Assembly: GCA_963827595.1 (NCBI GenBank)
Contig: CAWHBT010000016.1
Span: 62,001 to 126,000, forward strand
Length of the DNA: 64,000 nt
Direction of reading: 5' to 3'
Origin: DATEDA01 sp963827595
GTDB taxonomy: Bacteria > Pseudomonadota > Gammaproteobacteria > Burkholderiales > SG8-39
Of the stretch, positions 20,553 through 29,699 are shown one piece after another (position 1 is the stretch's first letter; each line of letters starts with the position of its first letter). The position numbers and the translations under genes are program-made. The notes below the pieces were generated by a model. That model was not told the DNA's origin, did no database searches, and saw only the letters and a program-made list of their open reading frames with translations.

Positions 20553-21764
20553 ATGGACAGGCTCGGGCGCAGTGTCGTGCTGGCCGGTCTCGCCGTGTCG
20601 CTGGCGGGTTGCGGCGCGCTCCACCGCAACCCCGTGCCGCCCGAGCTGACGGCGATCGGCGACGATCCCGGGCATGCCGGAGGTGCGCGCGTGGGCCGGC
20701 GCCCCGAGCCCCATGATGGAACGCGATCTGGCGCAGTCCTTCGACCAGGAATCCCGCACGGACTTTCCCCGCGGCCCCGACGGCCGCGTTCGCTATCCGC
20801 ACCTCGCGGTGTCCGGAGGGGGCGCGAACGGCGCCTTCGGCGCCGGATTCCTGAACGGCTGGACGGCGACCGGCACTCGTCCGGTCTTCAAGATCGTCAC
20901 CGGCGTTTCGACCGGCGCGCTGATCGCGCCGTTCGCCTTTCTCGGCCCGAAGTACGACGACGCGCTCCGCGAGTTCTACACGACGATTTCCACGCGCGAC
21001 ATCTTCGTCCTCGGCTCCTTCCTGCTCCAGCTGCTGCAGGGCGAGGCGCTGGCCGACACCGCCCCGCTCGCGGCGCTGATCGCGCGGCACGTCGACGAGG
21101 AATTCCTGGGGAAGATCGCCGACGCGCACGCGCGCGGCCGGCGGCTGTACGTCGGCACGGTGGACCTCGACTCCCAGCAGTTCGTCGTCTGGAACATGGG
21201 GCTGATCGCCAGAAGCGGTCGTCCCGAGGCGCTGGATCTCTTCCGCAAGGTCATGCTCGCGTCCGCGTCCATCCCGGTCGCCTTTCCGCCGGTGTTCTTC
21301 GAGGTCGAGGTCGGCGGACAGCGCTACGACGAGATGCACGTCGACGGCGCCGTGGGATTCAACGTCTTCGTGAGTGGCGGGGTGTTCCGTTTCTCGCACG
21401 TCCACGGCGGCGGCGGACGCGGCGCGGAGCGGGAAGACATCTTTCTGATCCACAACGGCAAGCTGCGCGTCGAGCCGAGTCCGACGCCGCGATCCCTGCG
21501 CGGCATCGCGACGCGGGCCCTGGAGGCTTCGCTCAGGGCATCGATGGTCGGAGACCTCTTTCGCGAATACGCCTTGGCGCGGCGCGAGGAGGCGACCTTC
21601 CAATGGGTCACGATCGCCGAGGGCGTCGAGCTCCAGGGGGCCGAAACGTTCGACCCGGTGAGGATGAGAGAGCTCTACGAGATCGGCTACCAGGATCGCG
21701 CGCGCCGGGCCCGAGTGGAAGCTCCAGCCTCCCGCATTTCGGACCGAGCAGCCTCCGCCGCTGA
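20553..21764 (+). CDS. Patatin-like phospholipase lipoprotein (at least two frameshifts, end uncertain)
   Basis: It starts MDRLGRSVVLAGL with lipobox LAGC, so the mature protein is probably an outer-membrane or periplasmic lipoprotein. One extra base near 20690 shifts into the frame holding VSGGGANGAFGAGFL (oxyanion hole), GVSTGALIAP (nucleophile Ser) and VDGAVGFN (catalytic Asp). Near 21705 the frame shifts again, because LYEIGY should continue into a W-rich segment (EWKLQPPAF) typical of family C-termini. The true stop is not resolved but must lie before about 21800, where gntP2 ends on the other strand. One uninterrupted frame runs on to 22068, antisense to gntP2, and is not taken as coding. 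Confidence 0.75.
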   Translation: MDRLGRSVVLAGLAVSLAGCGALHRNPVPPELTAIGDDPGHAGGARVGRRPEPHDGTRSGAVLRPGIPHGLSPRPRRPRSLSAPRGVRRGRERRLRRRIPERLDGDRHSSGLQDRHRRFDRRADRAVRLSRPEVRRRAPRVLHDDFHARHLRPRLLPAPAAAGRGAGRHRPARGADRAARRRGIPGEDRRRARARPAAVRRHGGPRLPAVRRLEHGADRQKRSSRGAGSLPQGHARVRVHPGRLSAGVLRGRGRRTALRRDARRRRRGIQRLREWRGVPFLARPRRRRTRRGAGRHLSDPQRQAARRAESDAAIPARHRDAGPGGFAQGIDGRRPLSRIRLGAARGGDLPMGHDRRGRRAPGGRNVRPGEDERALRDRLPGSRAPGPSGSSSLPHFGPSSLRR

Positions 21765-21805
21765 GGCGGGTTCAAGCGCTCGCACCGACGCGCGATTTCC
21801 GCGCG

Positions 21806-23266
21806 TCAGAACGACCCGAACGTCTTGCCCAGCGCAATCGCCGCCACCAGCGCGAGCAGCGGCCCGACGAGGATCACCATCGCGATGTCGCGGTAGCTCG
21901 TGCGCATGGTGGCGCCGCAGATCGACAGCAGCGTGGCGATCGCGCCGCTGTGCGGCAACTGGGCGAGCGGGCCGCTGGCGAGGGCGGCAATGCGGTGCAT
22001 CAGCGCCGGATCGATCCCGGCCTCCGCCGCCAGCCGCGCGTACGTTTCGCCGAACGTGTTCAGCGTGATGATCAGCGCGCCGGAAGCCGAAGCGGTCACC
22101 ACGCCCATCACGCCCGCCGCGACGGCCATCGACACGAGCGGGCCGCCGGGCAGGGCGAGCAGCCCGTCGCGCACGGCGCCGAAGGCGGGAAGCGCCGCCA
22201 CGACCGCGCCGAACCCGGCCAGGCTCGCGACGTTGAAGATGGGCAGGACGGACGCGTTGGCGCCGGCATCCAGGCTCTTGCGCAGCTCGGGAAGACGCGC
22301 GCGGTTGATCAGCACCAACACGACCGACGCCACGATCAGCGCCGTCACCACCGACCAGATGCCGCTCACCGCCTGGAGCGAGATTCCGCCCCAGCGCGCT
22401 TCGGCGAGAAACGACGTGTCCAGCCGCGGCAGGACGACCCAGGTCATCAGCAGGTTGACCGCGAGGACGACCGCGATCGGCGCCACCGCAACCATGAACG
22501 ACGGGAGGCGTTCGCTGTGGTGGCCGTGCGGCAACTCGGCGGGGTCGAAGCTGTCGGTGTCGGTGGCGCGCTCGCGGACCAGCTCCGCGTCCGGGGTCGC
22601 ATGGGCCTCCGGGCCGTAGCCCTCGCCCTGGCGGCGGGCGGCGGCCTCCACGCGGCCGAGCCACCACAGCCCGAAGCCGAGAGTGATCGCCGCCGCCACC
22701 ACGCCGAGGCCCGGCGCGGCGAAGATCGTGGTGCCGAAATACGGCATCGGAATCGCATTCTGGATCGCGGGCGTGCCCGGCAGCGCCGTCATCGTGAAGC
22801 TGAAGGAGCCGAGCGCGATCGCCGGCGGGATCAGGCGATGCGGGACTGTCGCCTGGCGGAAGAGCGCGTCGGCCACCGGGTACAGGGCGAAGGACACGAC
22901 GAAGAGGCTCACGCCGCCGTACGTGAGCAGCGCGCAGGCGAGCACCACCGCGAGCACCGCACGTGCCGCCCCCAGCCGCCCGGTGATACCGCGCGCGATC
23001 GCGAGGGCGGAGCCGCTGTCGTCCATCAGCTTGCCGAACACGGCGCCGAGCAGGAAGAGCGGGAAGAACTGGACGATGAAGCGACCGGCCCCGGCCATCA
23101 GCGTCTGGGTCCAGTGCGCAAGCAGCGGCTCGCCGGCGAATGCGGCGGCGACGAGCGCCGCCAAGGGCGCGGCGAGCAGCAGGCTGAAGCCCCGGTAGGC
23201 GAGCCAGATGATCAGGCCGATGGCCAGCAGGATCCCGGCGAGCCCGACGAGGTCAGCGGTCGTCAT
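21806..23266 (-). CDS. GntP-family permease, copy 2 (probable 3-hydroxybutyrate transporter)
   Basis: An intact 486-residue membrane protein with about 12 helices, highly similar throughout to gntP1 (TYGGVSLFV, FTMTALPGTPAIQNAIPMP, LDAGANASVLPI, LPHSGAIATLLS). GntP proteins are proton-coupled importers of gluconate-like hydroxy acids. It follows bdhA on the same strand by 51 bases. GntP permeases beside 3-hydroxybutyrate dehydrogenase are a known arrangement for hydroxybutyrate use, so that substrate is inferred from context. The start is MTTADLVGLAGILL at 23266. Confidence 0.9.
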   Translation of the reverse strand: MTTADLVGLAGILLAIGLIIWLAYRGFSLLLAAPLAALVAAAFAGEPLLAHWTQTLMAGAGRFIVQFFPLFLLGAVFGKLMDDSGSALAIARGITGRLGAARAVLAVVLACALLTYGGVSLFVVSFALYPVADALFRQATVPHRLIPPAIALGSFSFTMTALPGTPAIQNAIPMPYFGTTIFAAPGLGVVAAAITLGFGLWWLGRVEAAARRQGEGYGPEAHATPDAELVRERATDTDSFDPAELPHGHHSERLPSFMVAVAPIAVVLAVNLLMTWVVLPRLDTSFLAEARWGGISLQAVSGIWSVVTALIVASVVLVLINRARLPELRKSLDAGANASVLPIFNVASLAGFGAVVAALPAFGAVRDGLLALPGGPLVSMAVAAGVMGVVTASASGALIITLNTFGETYARLAAEAGIDPALMHRIAALASGPLAQLPHSGAIATLLSICGATMRTSYRDIAMVILVGPLLALVAAIALGKTFGSF

Positions 23267-23317
23267 CGCACCGAATGCGGACGGGGTCCGGGGTCAAGCA
23301 GTCGGTCGAGCAGCTCG

Positions 23318-24102
23318 CTATCGCGCGGTCCATCCGCCATCCACCGGGAGCGCCACACCGTTGAGCTGCGCTGCGGCGTCCGAGCAAAGGAACGCGGCGA
23401 GCGCGCCGAGCTGCTCCGGGGTGGTGAACTCGAGCGAGGGCTGTTTTTCGCCGAGCAGCCTGATCTTTGCATCGTCCGGCGACAGCTTCTCCTTCGCCGC
23501 AAGGGCGTCGATCTGTTTCTGTACCAGTGGCGTGAGCACCCATCCGGGGCAGATCGCGTTGCAGGTGATGCCGCATCGTAGCCGTCTCCAGAGCCACCGC
23601 CTTGGTCAGGCCGACCACGCCATGCTTGGATGCGACGTATGCCGACTTGTCCACCGATGCGACCAGGCCGTGCACCGAGGCGATGTTGATGATCCGGCCC
23701 CAGTCGCGCGCGAGCATTTGCGGCAGCGCCGCACGGATCGCCAGGAATACCGCGGTGAGGTTGATCGCGATCACCGCATCCCAGCGCTCGACCGGGAATT
23801 CATGCACCGGCGCAACGTGCTGAATGCCCGCGTTGTTGACCAGCATGTCGACGCGCCCAAGCTCGGCGGTTGTTTTCTCGATCAGCCCGGTGACCTCCGC
23901 CGGTTTGGAAAGGTCAGCGCCGCTATAGGCCACTCGCACACCGTGGCTCGCGGCGATTTCCTTGCGCAGCTTCTCGATCGCGGGCGCCTCGCCGAAGCCG
24001 TTGATCATCGAGATCGGCGCCGCCGGCAGCGAGCGCGCGTGCGATCCCGAGTCCGATACCACTTGTCGAGCCGGTAACGACAGCAACTTTGCCTTTCAAC
24101 AT
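23318..24102 (-). CDS. bdhA: 3-hydroxybutyrate dehydrogenase, SDR family (two frameshifts)
   Basis: A strong AAGGAGG precedes the ATG at 24102. The N-terminus MLKGKVAVVTGSTSGIGLGI carries the TGxxxGIG cofactor turn. After an extra base near 24020 the frame continues with NGFGEAPAIE, NNAGIQHVAPV and the catalytic YVASKHGVVGLTK (Tyr and Lys). A second extra base near 23580 precedes CNAICPGWVLTPLV, PDDAKIRLLGEKQPS and LPVDGGWTAR. Corrected length is 260 residues, normal for the family. It interconverts D-3-hydroxybutyrate and acetoacetate with NAD. With gntP2 downstream it forms a likely hydroxybutyrate uptake and oxidation pair. Confidence 0.85.
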
Positions 24103-24152
24103 GACTTGCCTCCTTCATGGTTACGAGCCGCCCGATCGCACTGTTCCGCCGG

Positions 24153-24519
24153 CTATACGCAGGTGGCGAGCAGCAGCGTCGGACCGAGGGTGAGGACGGT
24201 CGCGACGAAAGCGGTGATCAAGGTCCAGACGACCACCCAGTGCAGGAACGCGCCGGTCGGGCCGAAGGCGGGGTCCGGAGTGCGCCTTCGCGTAGTCGCG
24301 CCACAGCCAGCCGATCACGGCCAGATGGGCGAGCAGCGCCAGGCCGAGGCCGAGGCGCAGCGCGCCCGTCGGCCAGGCGAAGGCACAGCCGAGACCATGC
24401 AGGGCGTAGACGACGACGATCGCGCTGCACCAGACGCCGTAGCCCACTGCGAGCAGCCAGAACTGGCGAGGCGGCACAGGACGTGCGCCCATTGTGGGAC
24501 CCTCGCTCGTGGCGCTCAT
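24153..24519 (-). CDS. Small membrane protein of the oxidase operon (one frameshift)
   Basis: A corrected protein of 121 residues. The start MSATSEGPTMGARPV overlaps the coxA stop (ATGA). Hydrophobic segments include FWLLAVGYGVWCSAIVVVYA, LGLGLALLAHLAVIGWL and, after an extra base near 24280, FLHWVVVWTLITAFVATVL, giving three membrane helices. Position at the end of the oxidase operon suggests an accessory subunit (subunit IV-like), but no family is recognised. Confidence 0.65.
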
Positions 24520-27054
24520 GGCCGCGCCTGCAGCATCGCCACCAGCGCCGGCAGCGTCAGGACGAGGCCGATCGCGATCGCGCCGCTCGCGGCCGTGTAG
24601 TGGAGCCAGAGCCGCGTCAGGCGCAGGTCGACCAGTCGCTTCGGCGATACGCGGCCGGCGGCGATGCGCAGGACGTTGCTGATCAGAAAAAGCAGCCCCA
24701 CGCCGGCATGGAATGCAACGTAGCCGAGCAGCGCTGCGGCCGTCGCGCCGAGCGCATGCTCCTGCGGATGCGGTGCGATGCCGCCGATCAGCACCACGAT
24801 CGCGGCGATGCTGCCGACGAGCGCCAGCGCGGCGAGGCCCATCCAGCCTTGCGGCGCGCCGCCGCCGGCGAACGCACGCAGCGATCCGCGCGCCGCCACC
24901 GCGGCAACGACGAGCGCGAAGACGCAGCCGAGCGCGAGCGCCAGGCTGGTGTCGGGCGACACCGCCGGCGGCCAGTTCGGCGCGGCGATCCAGAGGTAGA
25001 ACGTGCCGAACACGAGCGAGGTGAAGAGCGTGCTGTCGGCAATCAGCGCGAAGACGAGTCCCCACCAAGGTGGCGTGCCGCTCACCTCGGTATGCGGAGG
25101 CACGCTCACGCCATGGCCGACCGGCAGCGGACCGTAGTCGCGCGGGAGGCCGGCGCTCTGGCCGCCGAATACGAAGAGCCCCGCGACCACGAGTCCCGCG
25201 GCGAGCGACAGCAGGTAGAGCTTCAACAGGAACGCCAGCACCGCGCCTGCCGTGAAGAGTGCGGTCCAGAGCGGCAGGTAGGTCGCGCGCGGCAGCACGA
25301 TCAGCTGATCGGGGGTGCCGCTGGTCACGTGCACGCCGAGCGTCTCCTGCCAGCCGTTGCGGGTGAAGCCGAGGTAGCCCTCGCCCCGCGCCAGGGCCGG
25401 CGCGAGCGTCGCGGGGGCGATCCGGTCATCCCGGGACTCGAACTGGGGGACCGAGGCGAAGTTGTAGGGCGCCGGCGGCATCGGCATCGCCCATTCCAGC
25501 GTCGCCGCCTTCCAGGGGTCGCGCCGCGCCCGTCGCCCGTAGAGCAGCTGCACGAGCAGGTCGATCACCAGCAGGCCGAAGCCGATCGTCATGATGAAGC
25601 TGCCGACCGAGGCGAGGAGGTTCAGCCCGGTCCAGCCCTCGTGCCCGGCGTAGGTGGAGATGCGCCGCGGCATGCCGAGCAGGCCGACGAGGTGCATCAC
25701 GAGAAAGGTCAGGTTGAAGCCGATGAAGATCAGCCAGAACGCCGGCACCGACAGGCGCTGCACCGCCGTGCGCCCGGTCAGGAGCGGCAGCCAGTAGTAC
25801 AGCGCCGCCAGCAGCGGGAAGGCGAAGGCGCCGCCGGCGACGTAGTGCAGGTGGGCGACGACGAAATAGCGTGTCGTGCGCCTGCCAGTCGAACGGGACG
25901 ATGGCCAGCATGACGCCGGTCAGGCCGCCCAGCGCGAAGACGAAGAAGAAGCCGAAGATGTACAGCATCGGCACGTTCCAGCGCGGGCGCCCCTGCGCCA
26001 GCGTGGCGAGCCAGGCGAACATCTGCACCGCCGTCGGCACCGCGACGATCGCCGTGGCGGCCGAGAAGAAGGCGAGCGCGAGATGCGGGATGCCCACGGT
26101 GAACATGTGGTGCACCCAGATGCCGAAGCTCACGAACGCCAGGGCGATGATCGCGACGACGATCGCCCGGTAGCCGACGAGCGGCCGGCCGGCGAAGACC
26201 GGGATCAGCGTCGACAGGACCCCCGCCATGGGCAGGAAGATGATGTAGACGTCCGGGTGCCCGAACAGCCAGAAGAGGTGCTGCCACAGCAGCGCGTCGC
26301 CGCCGCGCGTCGGATCGAAGAGCGGCAGGCCGAAGGCGCGCTCGACCTCGAGCAGGATCGAGGCGAGGATCAGCGGCGGAAAGGCCACCAGCATCATCGC
26401 CGCGGTGACCAGGATGTACCAGCCGAAGATCGGCATCCGGTCGAGCGACATGCCCGGCGCGCGCATCTTGAGGATCGAGACGACGATCTCGACCGCGAAG
26501 CTCAACGCCGAGATTTCGACGAAGGTGACGCCGAGCAGCCAGACGTCGGCGTTGATGCCGGGCGTGTAGGTGTTCGAGCTGAGCGGCGTGTACATGAACC
26601 AGCCGCCGTCGGGCGCGACCCCGAAGAGCAGCGACCCGGTCACGATCGTGGCGCCGAACAGGTAGCACCAGTAGCTGAACGCGGTCAGCCGGGGAAACGC
26701 GAAGTCGCGCGCGCCGAGGATCTTCGGCGTCAGGTAGACCGCGACGCCTTCGAGCATGGGGATGACGAACAGGAACAGCATCACCGACCCGTGCAGGGTG
26801 AAGACCTGGTTGTAGGTCTCCGGGTCCATGAAGGCCGACGCGGGGGTCGCCAGCTGGACGCGCGTCAGCATGCCGAGCAGGCCGGCGATCACGAAGAACA
26901 CGAACGCCGTGACCATGATGCGCAGGCCGATGACCGAGTGGTTGACCGAGGCGAGGCGTTGCAGCCCCGGCCCGGTGGCCCAGATCGCGGCGAGCTCCCG
27001 GTGCAGCCGCAGCGCGCGGCTCGCCTTCGGCGACTGTCCGGCCGGCGGGCTCAC
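24516..27054 (-). CDS. coxA: Heme-copper oxidase subunit I/III fusion (one frameshift)
   Basis: Corrected length is 845 residues from a GTG at 27054 (MSPPAGQSPKASRALRLHRE). The subunit I half holds a heme a ligand region (FTLHGSVMLFLF), FGHPDVYIIFLP (Cu-B His and cross-linked Tyr), WVHHMFTVG (Cu-B His pair) and, after an extra C near 25873, HLHYVAGG (heme His pair). The last 300 residues form a second set of helices (FTSLVFGTFYLWIAAPNWPP, YVAFHAGVGLLFLISN) like subunit III, so I and III are fused, as in some caa3-type enzymes. It is a terminal oxidase of the inner membrane. The GTG overlaps the coxB stop (GTGA). Confidence 0.88.
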
Positions 27055-27739
27055 TGTTTCGCCTCCGCCGCTCGCGTCCGCTTGCGCGAGCGCGGCGGGG
27101 AAGTCCGCCGCCGGATGCGCGACGACCTGGAACCGCATCCCGGGGTGCCCGACGCCGCAGAACTCGGCGCAGAGCCCCTCGAATCGCCCCGGCGCGTCGG
27201 CCTGGATGCGCAGGACGTTCACGTGCCCCGGGATCGCGTCGATCTTTCCGGCGAGGCGGGGAATCCAGAAGGAGTGGATGACGTCGCGGCTCGTGACCAC
27301 GATATCGACGGGCGTGCCGGCGGGAAGATGCAGGAGGCCCGCGGTCCGCTTGCCGCCGTGGTCGGGATAGTGGAAGGTCCAGCCCCAGCGTTCGGCGCGG
27401 ACCTCGATCCGCGGCGGCGTCGCCCCCGGCAGCGGCAGGAGGCGCTCGCCGGCGATCAGTCCGTACGCCACCAGCGGCACGAGGACGACGGCCGGCAGGG
27501 CGAGCCCGCCGAGCACGATCCAGCGGTGCGGCGGCACGGACGCGCCCCAGCCCGGCCGCAGGAACGCCAGCCGCAAAGAGGACCATCACCAGCGCGAAGA
27601 GCACCAGCGCGCCGGCGAGCATCACCCACCACAGCCTGGCGATCGACTCGGCCGCCGGTCCGGCGGGATCGAGCGTCGAGAGCGGCCCGGTGCAGCCGGC
27701 CAGGGCCGCAACCGCTGCAAGGCAGACCGCCGTGTGCAG
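27051..27739 (-). CDS. coxB: Cytochrome oxidase subunit II, lipoprotein type (two frameshifts, start unresolved)
   Basis: A lipobox (VAALAGC) is followed by one transmembrane helix (WWVMLAGALVLFALVMVLF). After an extra base near 27575 come a second helix (WIVLGGLALPAVVLVPLVAYG) and the Cu-A cupredoxin domain: RWGWTFHYPD, DVIHSFWIP and CAEFCGVGHPGMRF, which supplies the two Cys, His and Met. An extra base near 27085 makes it appear fused to coxA; the other frame ends EAKQ at a TGA overlapping the coxA GTG. No CxxCH follows Cu-A, so there is no attached cytochrome c. No ATG/GTG/TTG is found at the N-terminus; CTG at 27739 is the boundary used. Confidence 0.82.
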
Positions 27740-27781
27740 ACTGCTATGATTCGCGCGCAGCGCGTGCGTCCGCCACGGAGG

Positions 27782-28306
27782 ATGAAAAGCATGGCGAAGC
27801 CCCAGAACGATCCCGGCACGCAGGCCGCGAGCCCCGTCGTGCTGGAGATGCTCCGGCTCGATATCGGCTCCAAGGTCGCCCTGGTCGGGCATCCGCTCCA
27901 CGTGATGATGGTGCATTTCCCGGTCGCGTTCGTGATGGCGACCCTCGGCATCGACGTCTTCTACTGGTGGTCGGGCGACGAGTTCTGGGTGCGGGTCGGC
28001 GTGTGGTCCTCGGGTTTCGCCTTCTGGTCCGCGCTCGCCGCGAGCGTCGTCGGCACGGCCGAGCTCCTGCTGGTGCGCGGCATCCGGCTGCTGGAGGCGA
28101 GCTGGTCGCACGCCGTGGCGGCGATGACGCTGCTCGCGATCACCGGCGCGGTCTGGGGCGAGCACCTCTTCAAGCCCGAGCTGATCCTGCCCCACGGGCT
28201 CGCCCTGTCGGCGCTCGCCTCGGTGATGGTGGGTTTCGCGGGCTGGCATGGCGGCAAGCTCGTGTTCGATCACGGCGTCGGCGTGCTGGTCACGCCGAAG
28301 ATCTGA
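27782..28306 (+). CDS. DUF2231 membrane protein
   Basis: A 174-residue protein with four hydrophobic segments. The conserved GHPLHVMMVHFPVAF motif (two or three His facing the membrane) is typical of DUF2231, a family often found beside cytochrome oxidase or c-type cytochrome genes. Its biochemical role is unknown. It is transcribed divergently from coxB, sharing a short control region with TATGAT at 27745-27750, and runs tail-to-tail into the CopD-like gene with a 37-base overlap. A second in-frame ATG at 27791 is possible. Confidence 0.85.
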   Translation: MKSMAKPQNDPGTQAASPVVLEMLRLDIGSKVALVGHPLHVMMVHFPVAFVMATLGIDVFYWWSGDEFWVRVGVWSSGFAFWSALAASVVGTAELLLVRGIRLLEASWSHAVAAMTLLAITGAVWGEHLFKPELILPHGLALSALASVMVGFAGWHGGKLVFDHGVGVLVTPKI

Positions 28307-28782
28307 CGCAGGAGCGGCGCGAGGGCGCCGGGCTCGAACAGGCCCGGGGCGAGCTGCGCGGAGTCGATGGCGGGCTTGGCGAGCACGACCCAGAGGATCG
28401 CGACGATCAGGACGAGATAGGCCCCGGTCAGCGCGACGCAGGACCGCGACCCGAAGCGGCCGTCGGGCGCGAAGACGCGCACCGCCACCAGGCCGGCGAC
28501 GACGTGCAGCATCACCATGGCGCCGACGAGAACCATCTTGAGCGTGAACCACTCCTGGAACGTGCTCTGCAGGAAGATCAGTGCCGTTCCGCTGCCGATC
28601 GCCACGAAGGCGGCGGGCGAGGTCATCGCCACGTAGACGAACCGGGTGACCCGGTGCAGCCGGTCGAGCTCCGACCCGGCCGGGAGGAGCCGGCGCTGCC
28701 AGAAGAGATACGGCAGGACGATCAGCCCGCCCGCCCAGACCGCGATCGTGGCGATGTGGACGAACTTCAGGAAGGTCGTCAC
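28270..28782 (-). CDS. CopD-like membrane protein
   Basis: A 170-residue protein with four membrane helices. It begins with a His-bearing segment (FLKFVHIATIAVWAGGLIVL), and further helices include LKMVLVGAMVMLHVVAGLVAV and LTGAYLVLIVAILWVVLA. This pattern fits CopD/HemJ-like proteins, which bind heme or copper in the inner membrane. The GTG start at 28782 overlaps the ctaG stop (GTGA), so it is probably co-translated. Linkage to ctaG and the oxidase suggests a role in copper or heme supply for oxidase assembly. The exact family is not certain. Confidence 0.7.
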   Translation of the reverse strand: MTTFLKFVHIATIAVWAGGLIVLPYLFWQRRLLPAGSELDRLHRVTRFVYVAMTSPAAFVAIGSGTALIFLQSTFQEWFTLKMVLVGAMVMLHVVAGLVAVRVFAPDGRFGSRSCVALTGAYLVLIVAILWVVLAKPAIDSAQLAPGLFEPGALAPLLRQIFGVTSTPTP

Positions 28783-29505
28783 CGGGCCGGCTCGCTGCGC
28801 CGCAGGCTGGACCAGGCGAGCCAGAGCCCCACTCCGAGATAGGGAAGGATCGCCGGCACCCACATCAGGAGCCCGCCGAGCTGCTGGTCGGCGAGCGGGC
28901 CAAGCCCCCAGGGCGCCGTGCTCGCGAGATGCACAAGATAGAGCGGCCGGGGCGCGAAGACGATCAGCGCGCCGAGAAGCCCCATTTGCCCAATCGTCGC
29001 CACGAGCGCGATGAGCGCCGGGCCGGGCTGCGCCGCCGGCGCAAGGATCGCCCGCCACAGGAGCCAGGCGCTGCCGAGCAGCGTGGCCTGCATCAGCCAG
29101 TAGGCCGGCACGCTGGCGAGGCCCCAGGTCATAGAGCCCCGGCGCGTGCCAGAGCCACAGGATGATCGCGTGCGCCGCGACCAGCGCGGCGAGCGGCGGC
29201 GAGCCCAGGCGCCGCAGCGGAAAGGCCACCGCGAGGAGCGGCGCCACGGCGGCGATCAGCAGGACGTGGTGGAGCACTCGCGCCGAGAACAGCGCCGACG
29301 CGAGCGCGCAGAGCGGCGAGACGAACACGACGGCGAGCAGCGCGATCGCTCCCCAGCCGGCCCGGGCGTCGGACGAGTAGCCGCGAGCGACCGCAAATGC
29401 CAGGGCGGCGAGCGTCGCAAGCAGCAGCGGATCGCCGTTCCAGCGGATCCAGAAGTCCGCCGGGACCGCGGCGGGCCCGCAGTAGGCGATTACGGGGTCC
29501 GGCAT
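28779..29505 (-). CDS. ctaG: CtaG-type cytochrome oxidase assembly protein (one frameshift)
   Basis: Corrected length is 241 residues with about seven helices, matching the caa3_CtaG family (not the Cox11 type). Visible features are FWIRWNGDPLLLATL, LHHVLLIAAVAPLL, HAIILWLWHAPGLYDL and, after an extra G near 29125, WLMQATLLGSAWLLWRAIL and LYLVHLASTAPWGL. The many membrane His residues suggest copper handling for the binuclear centre. It lies upstream of the CopD-like gene and the oxidase subunits. The ATG at 29505 begins MPDPVIAYCG. Confidence 0.82.
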
Positions 29506-29594
29506 GACGAATGCGCCTCCCCTTGGTTGCGGCGGATGATACACGCGGCGCGGCGGGCCAGGATCGGCCGTCGGTCGACGTGTTTCATCTTCGC

Positions 29595-29690
29595 CTATCC
29601 GGCCACGCGCGAGAGCGCGAACATCACGGCCATCAAGATCACGACCACTGCCGTCGCAAAGACCAGCCGATTGGCGAACAAGCGGCGCAT
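29595..29690 (-). CDS. 31-residue single-span membrane peptide
   Basis: ATG at 29690 follows a good ribosome site (GGAGG) that overlaps the stop of the flavoprotein gene. The peptide begins MRRLFANRLVF, has a hydrophobic stretch VFATAVVVILMAVMFALS and ends RVAG. The basic N-terminus predicts an N-in single span. It is probably translated by coupling to the upstream reductase-like gene. It matches no family I recognise. Confidence 0.6.
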   Translation of the reverse strand: MRRLFANRLVFATAVVVILMAVMFALSRVAG

Positions 29691-29699
29691 CGCAACCTC

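Noticed and set aside
20674..22068. Extension of the second patatin to 22068 in one open frame.
   Set aside because: The last 260 bases are antisense to gntP2, and the expected C-terminal motif is in a different frame.
25426..27576. Apparent coxB-coxA gene fusion in one frame.
   Set aside because: The alternative frame gives a natural coxB end (EAKQ, TGA) overlapping a GTG start for coxA, and one extra base explains the read-through.
25876..28842. A 988-codon plus-strand frame across the oxidase genes.
   Set aside because: Antisense to coxA and coxB, which carry all metal-ligand motifs; its translation is low-complexity Arg/Gln/His.
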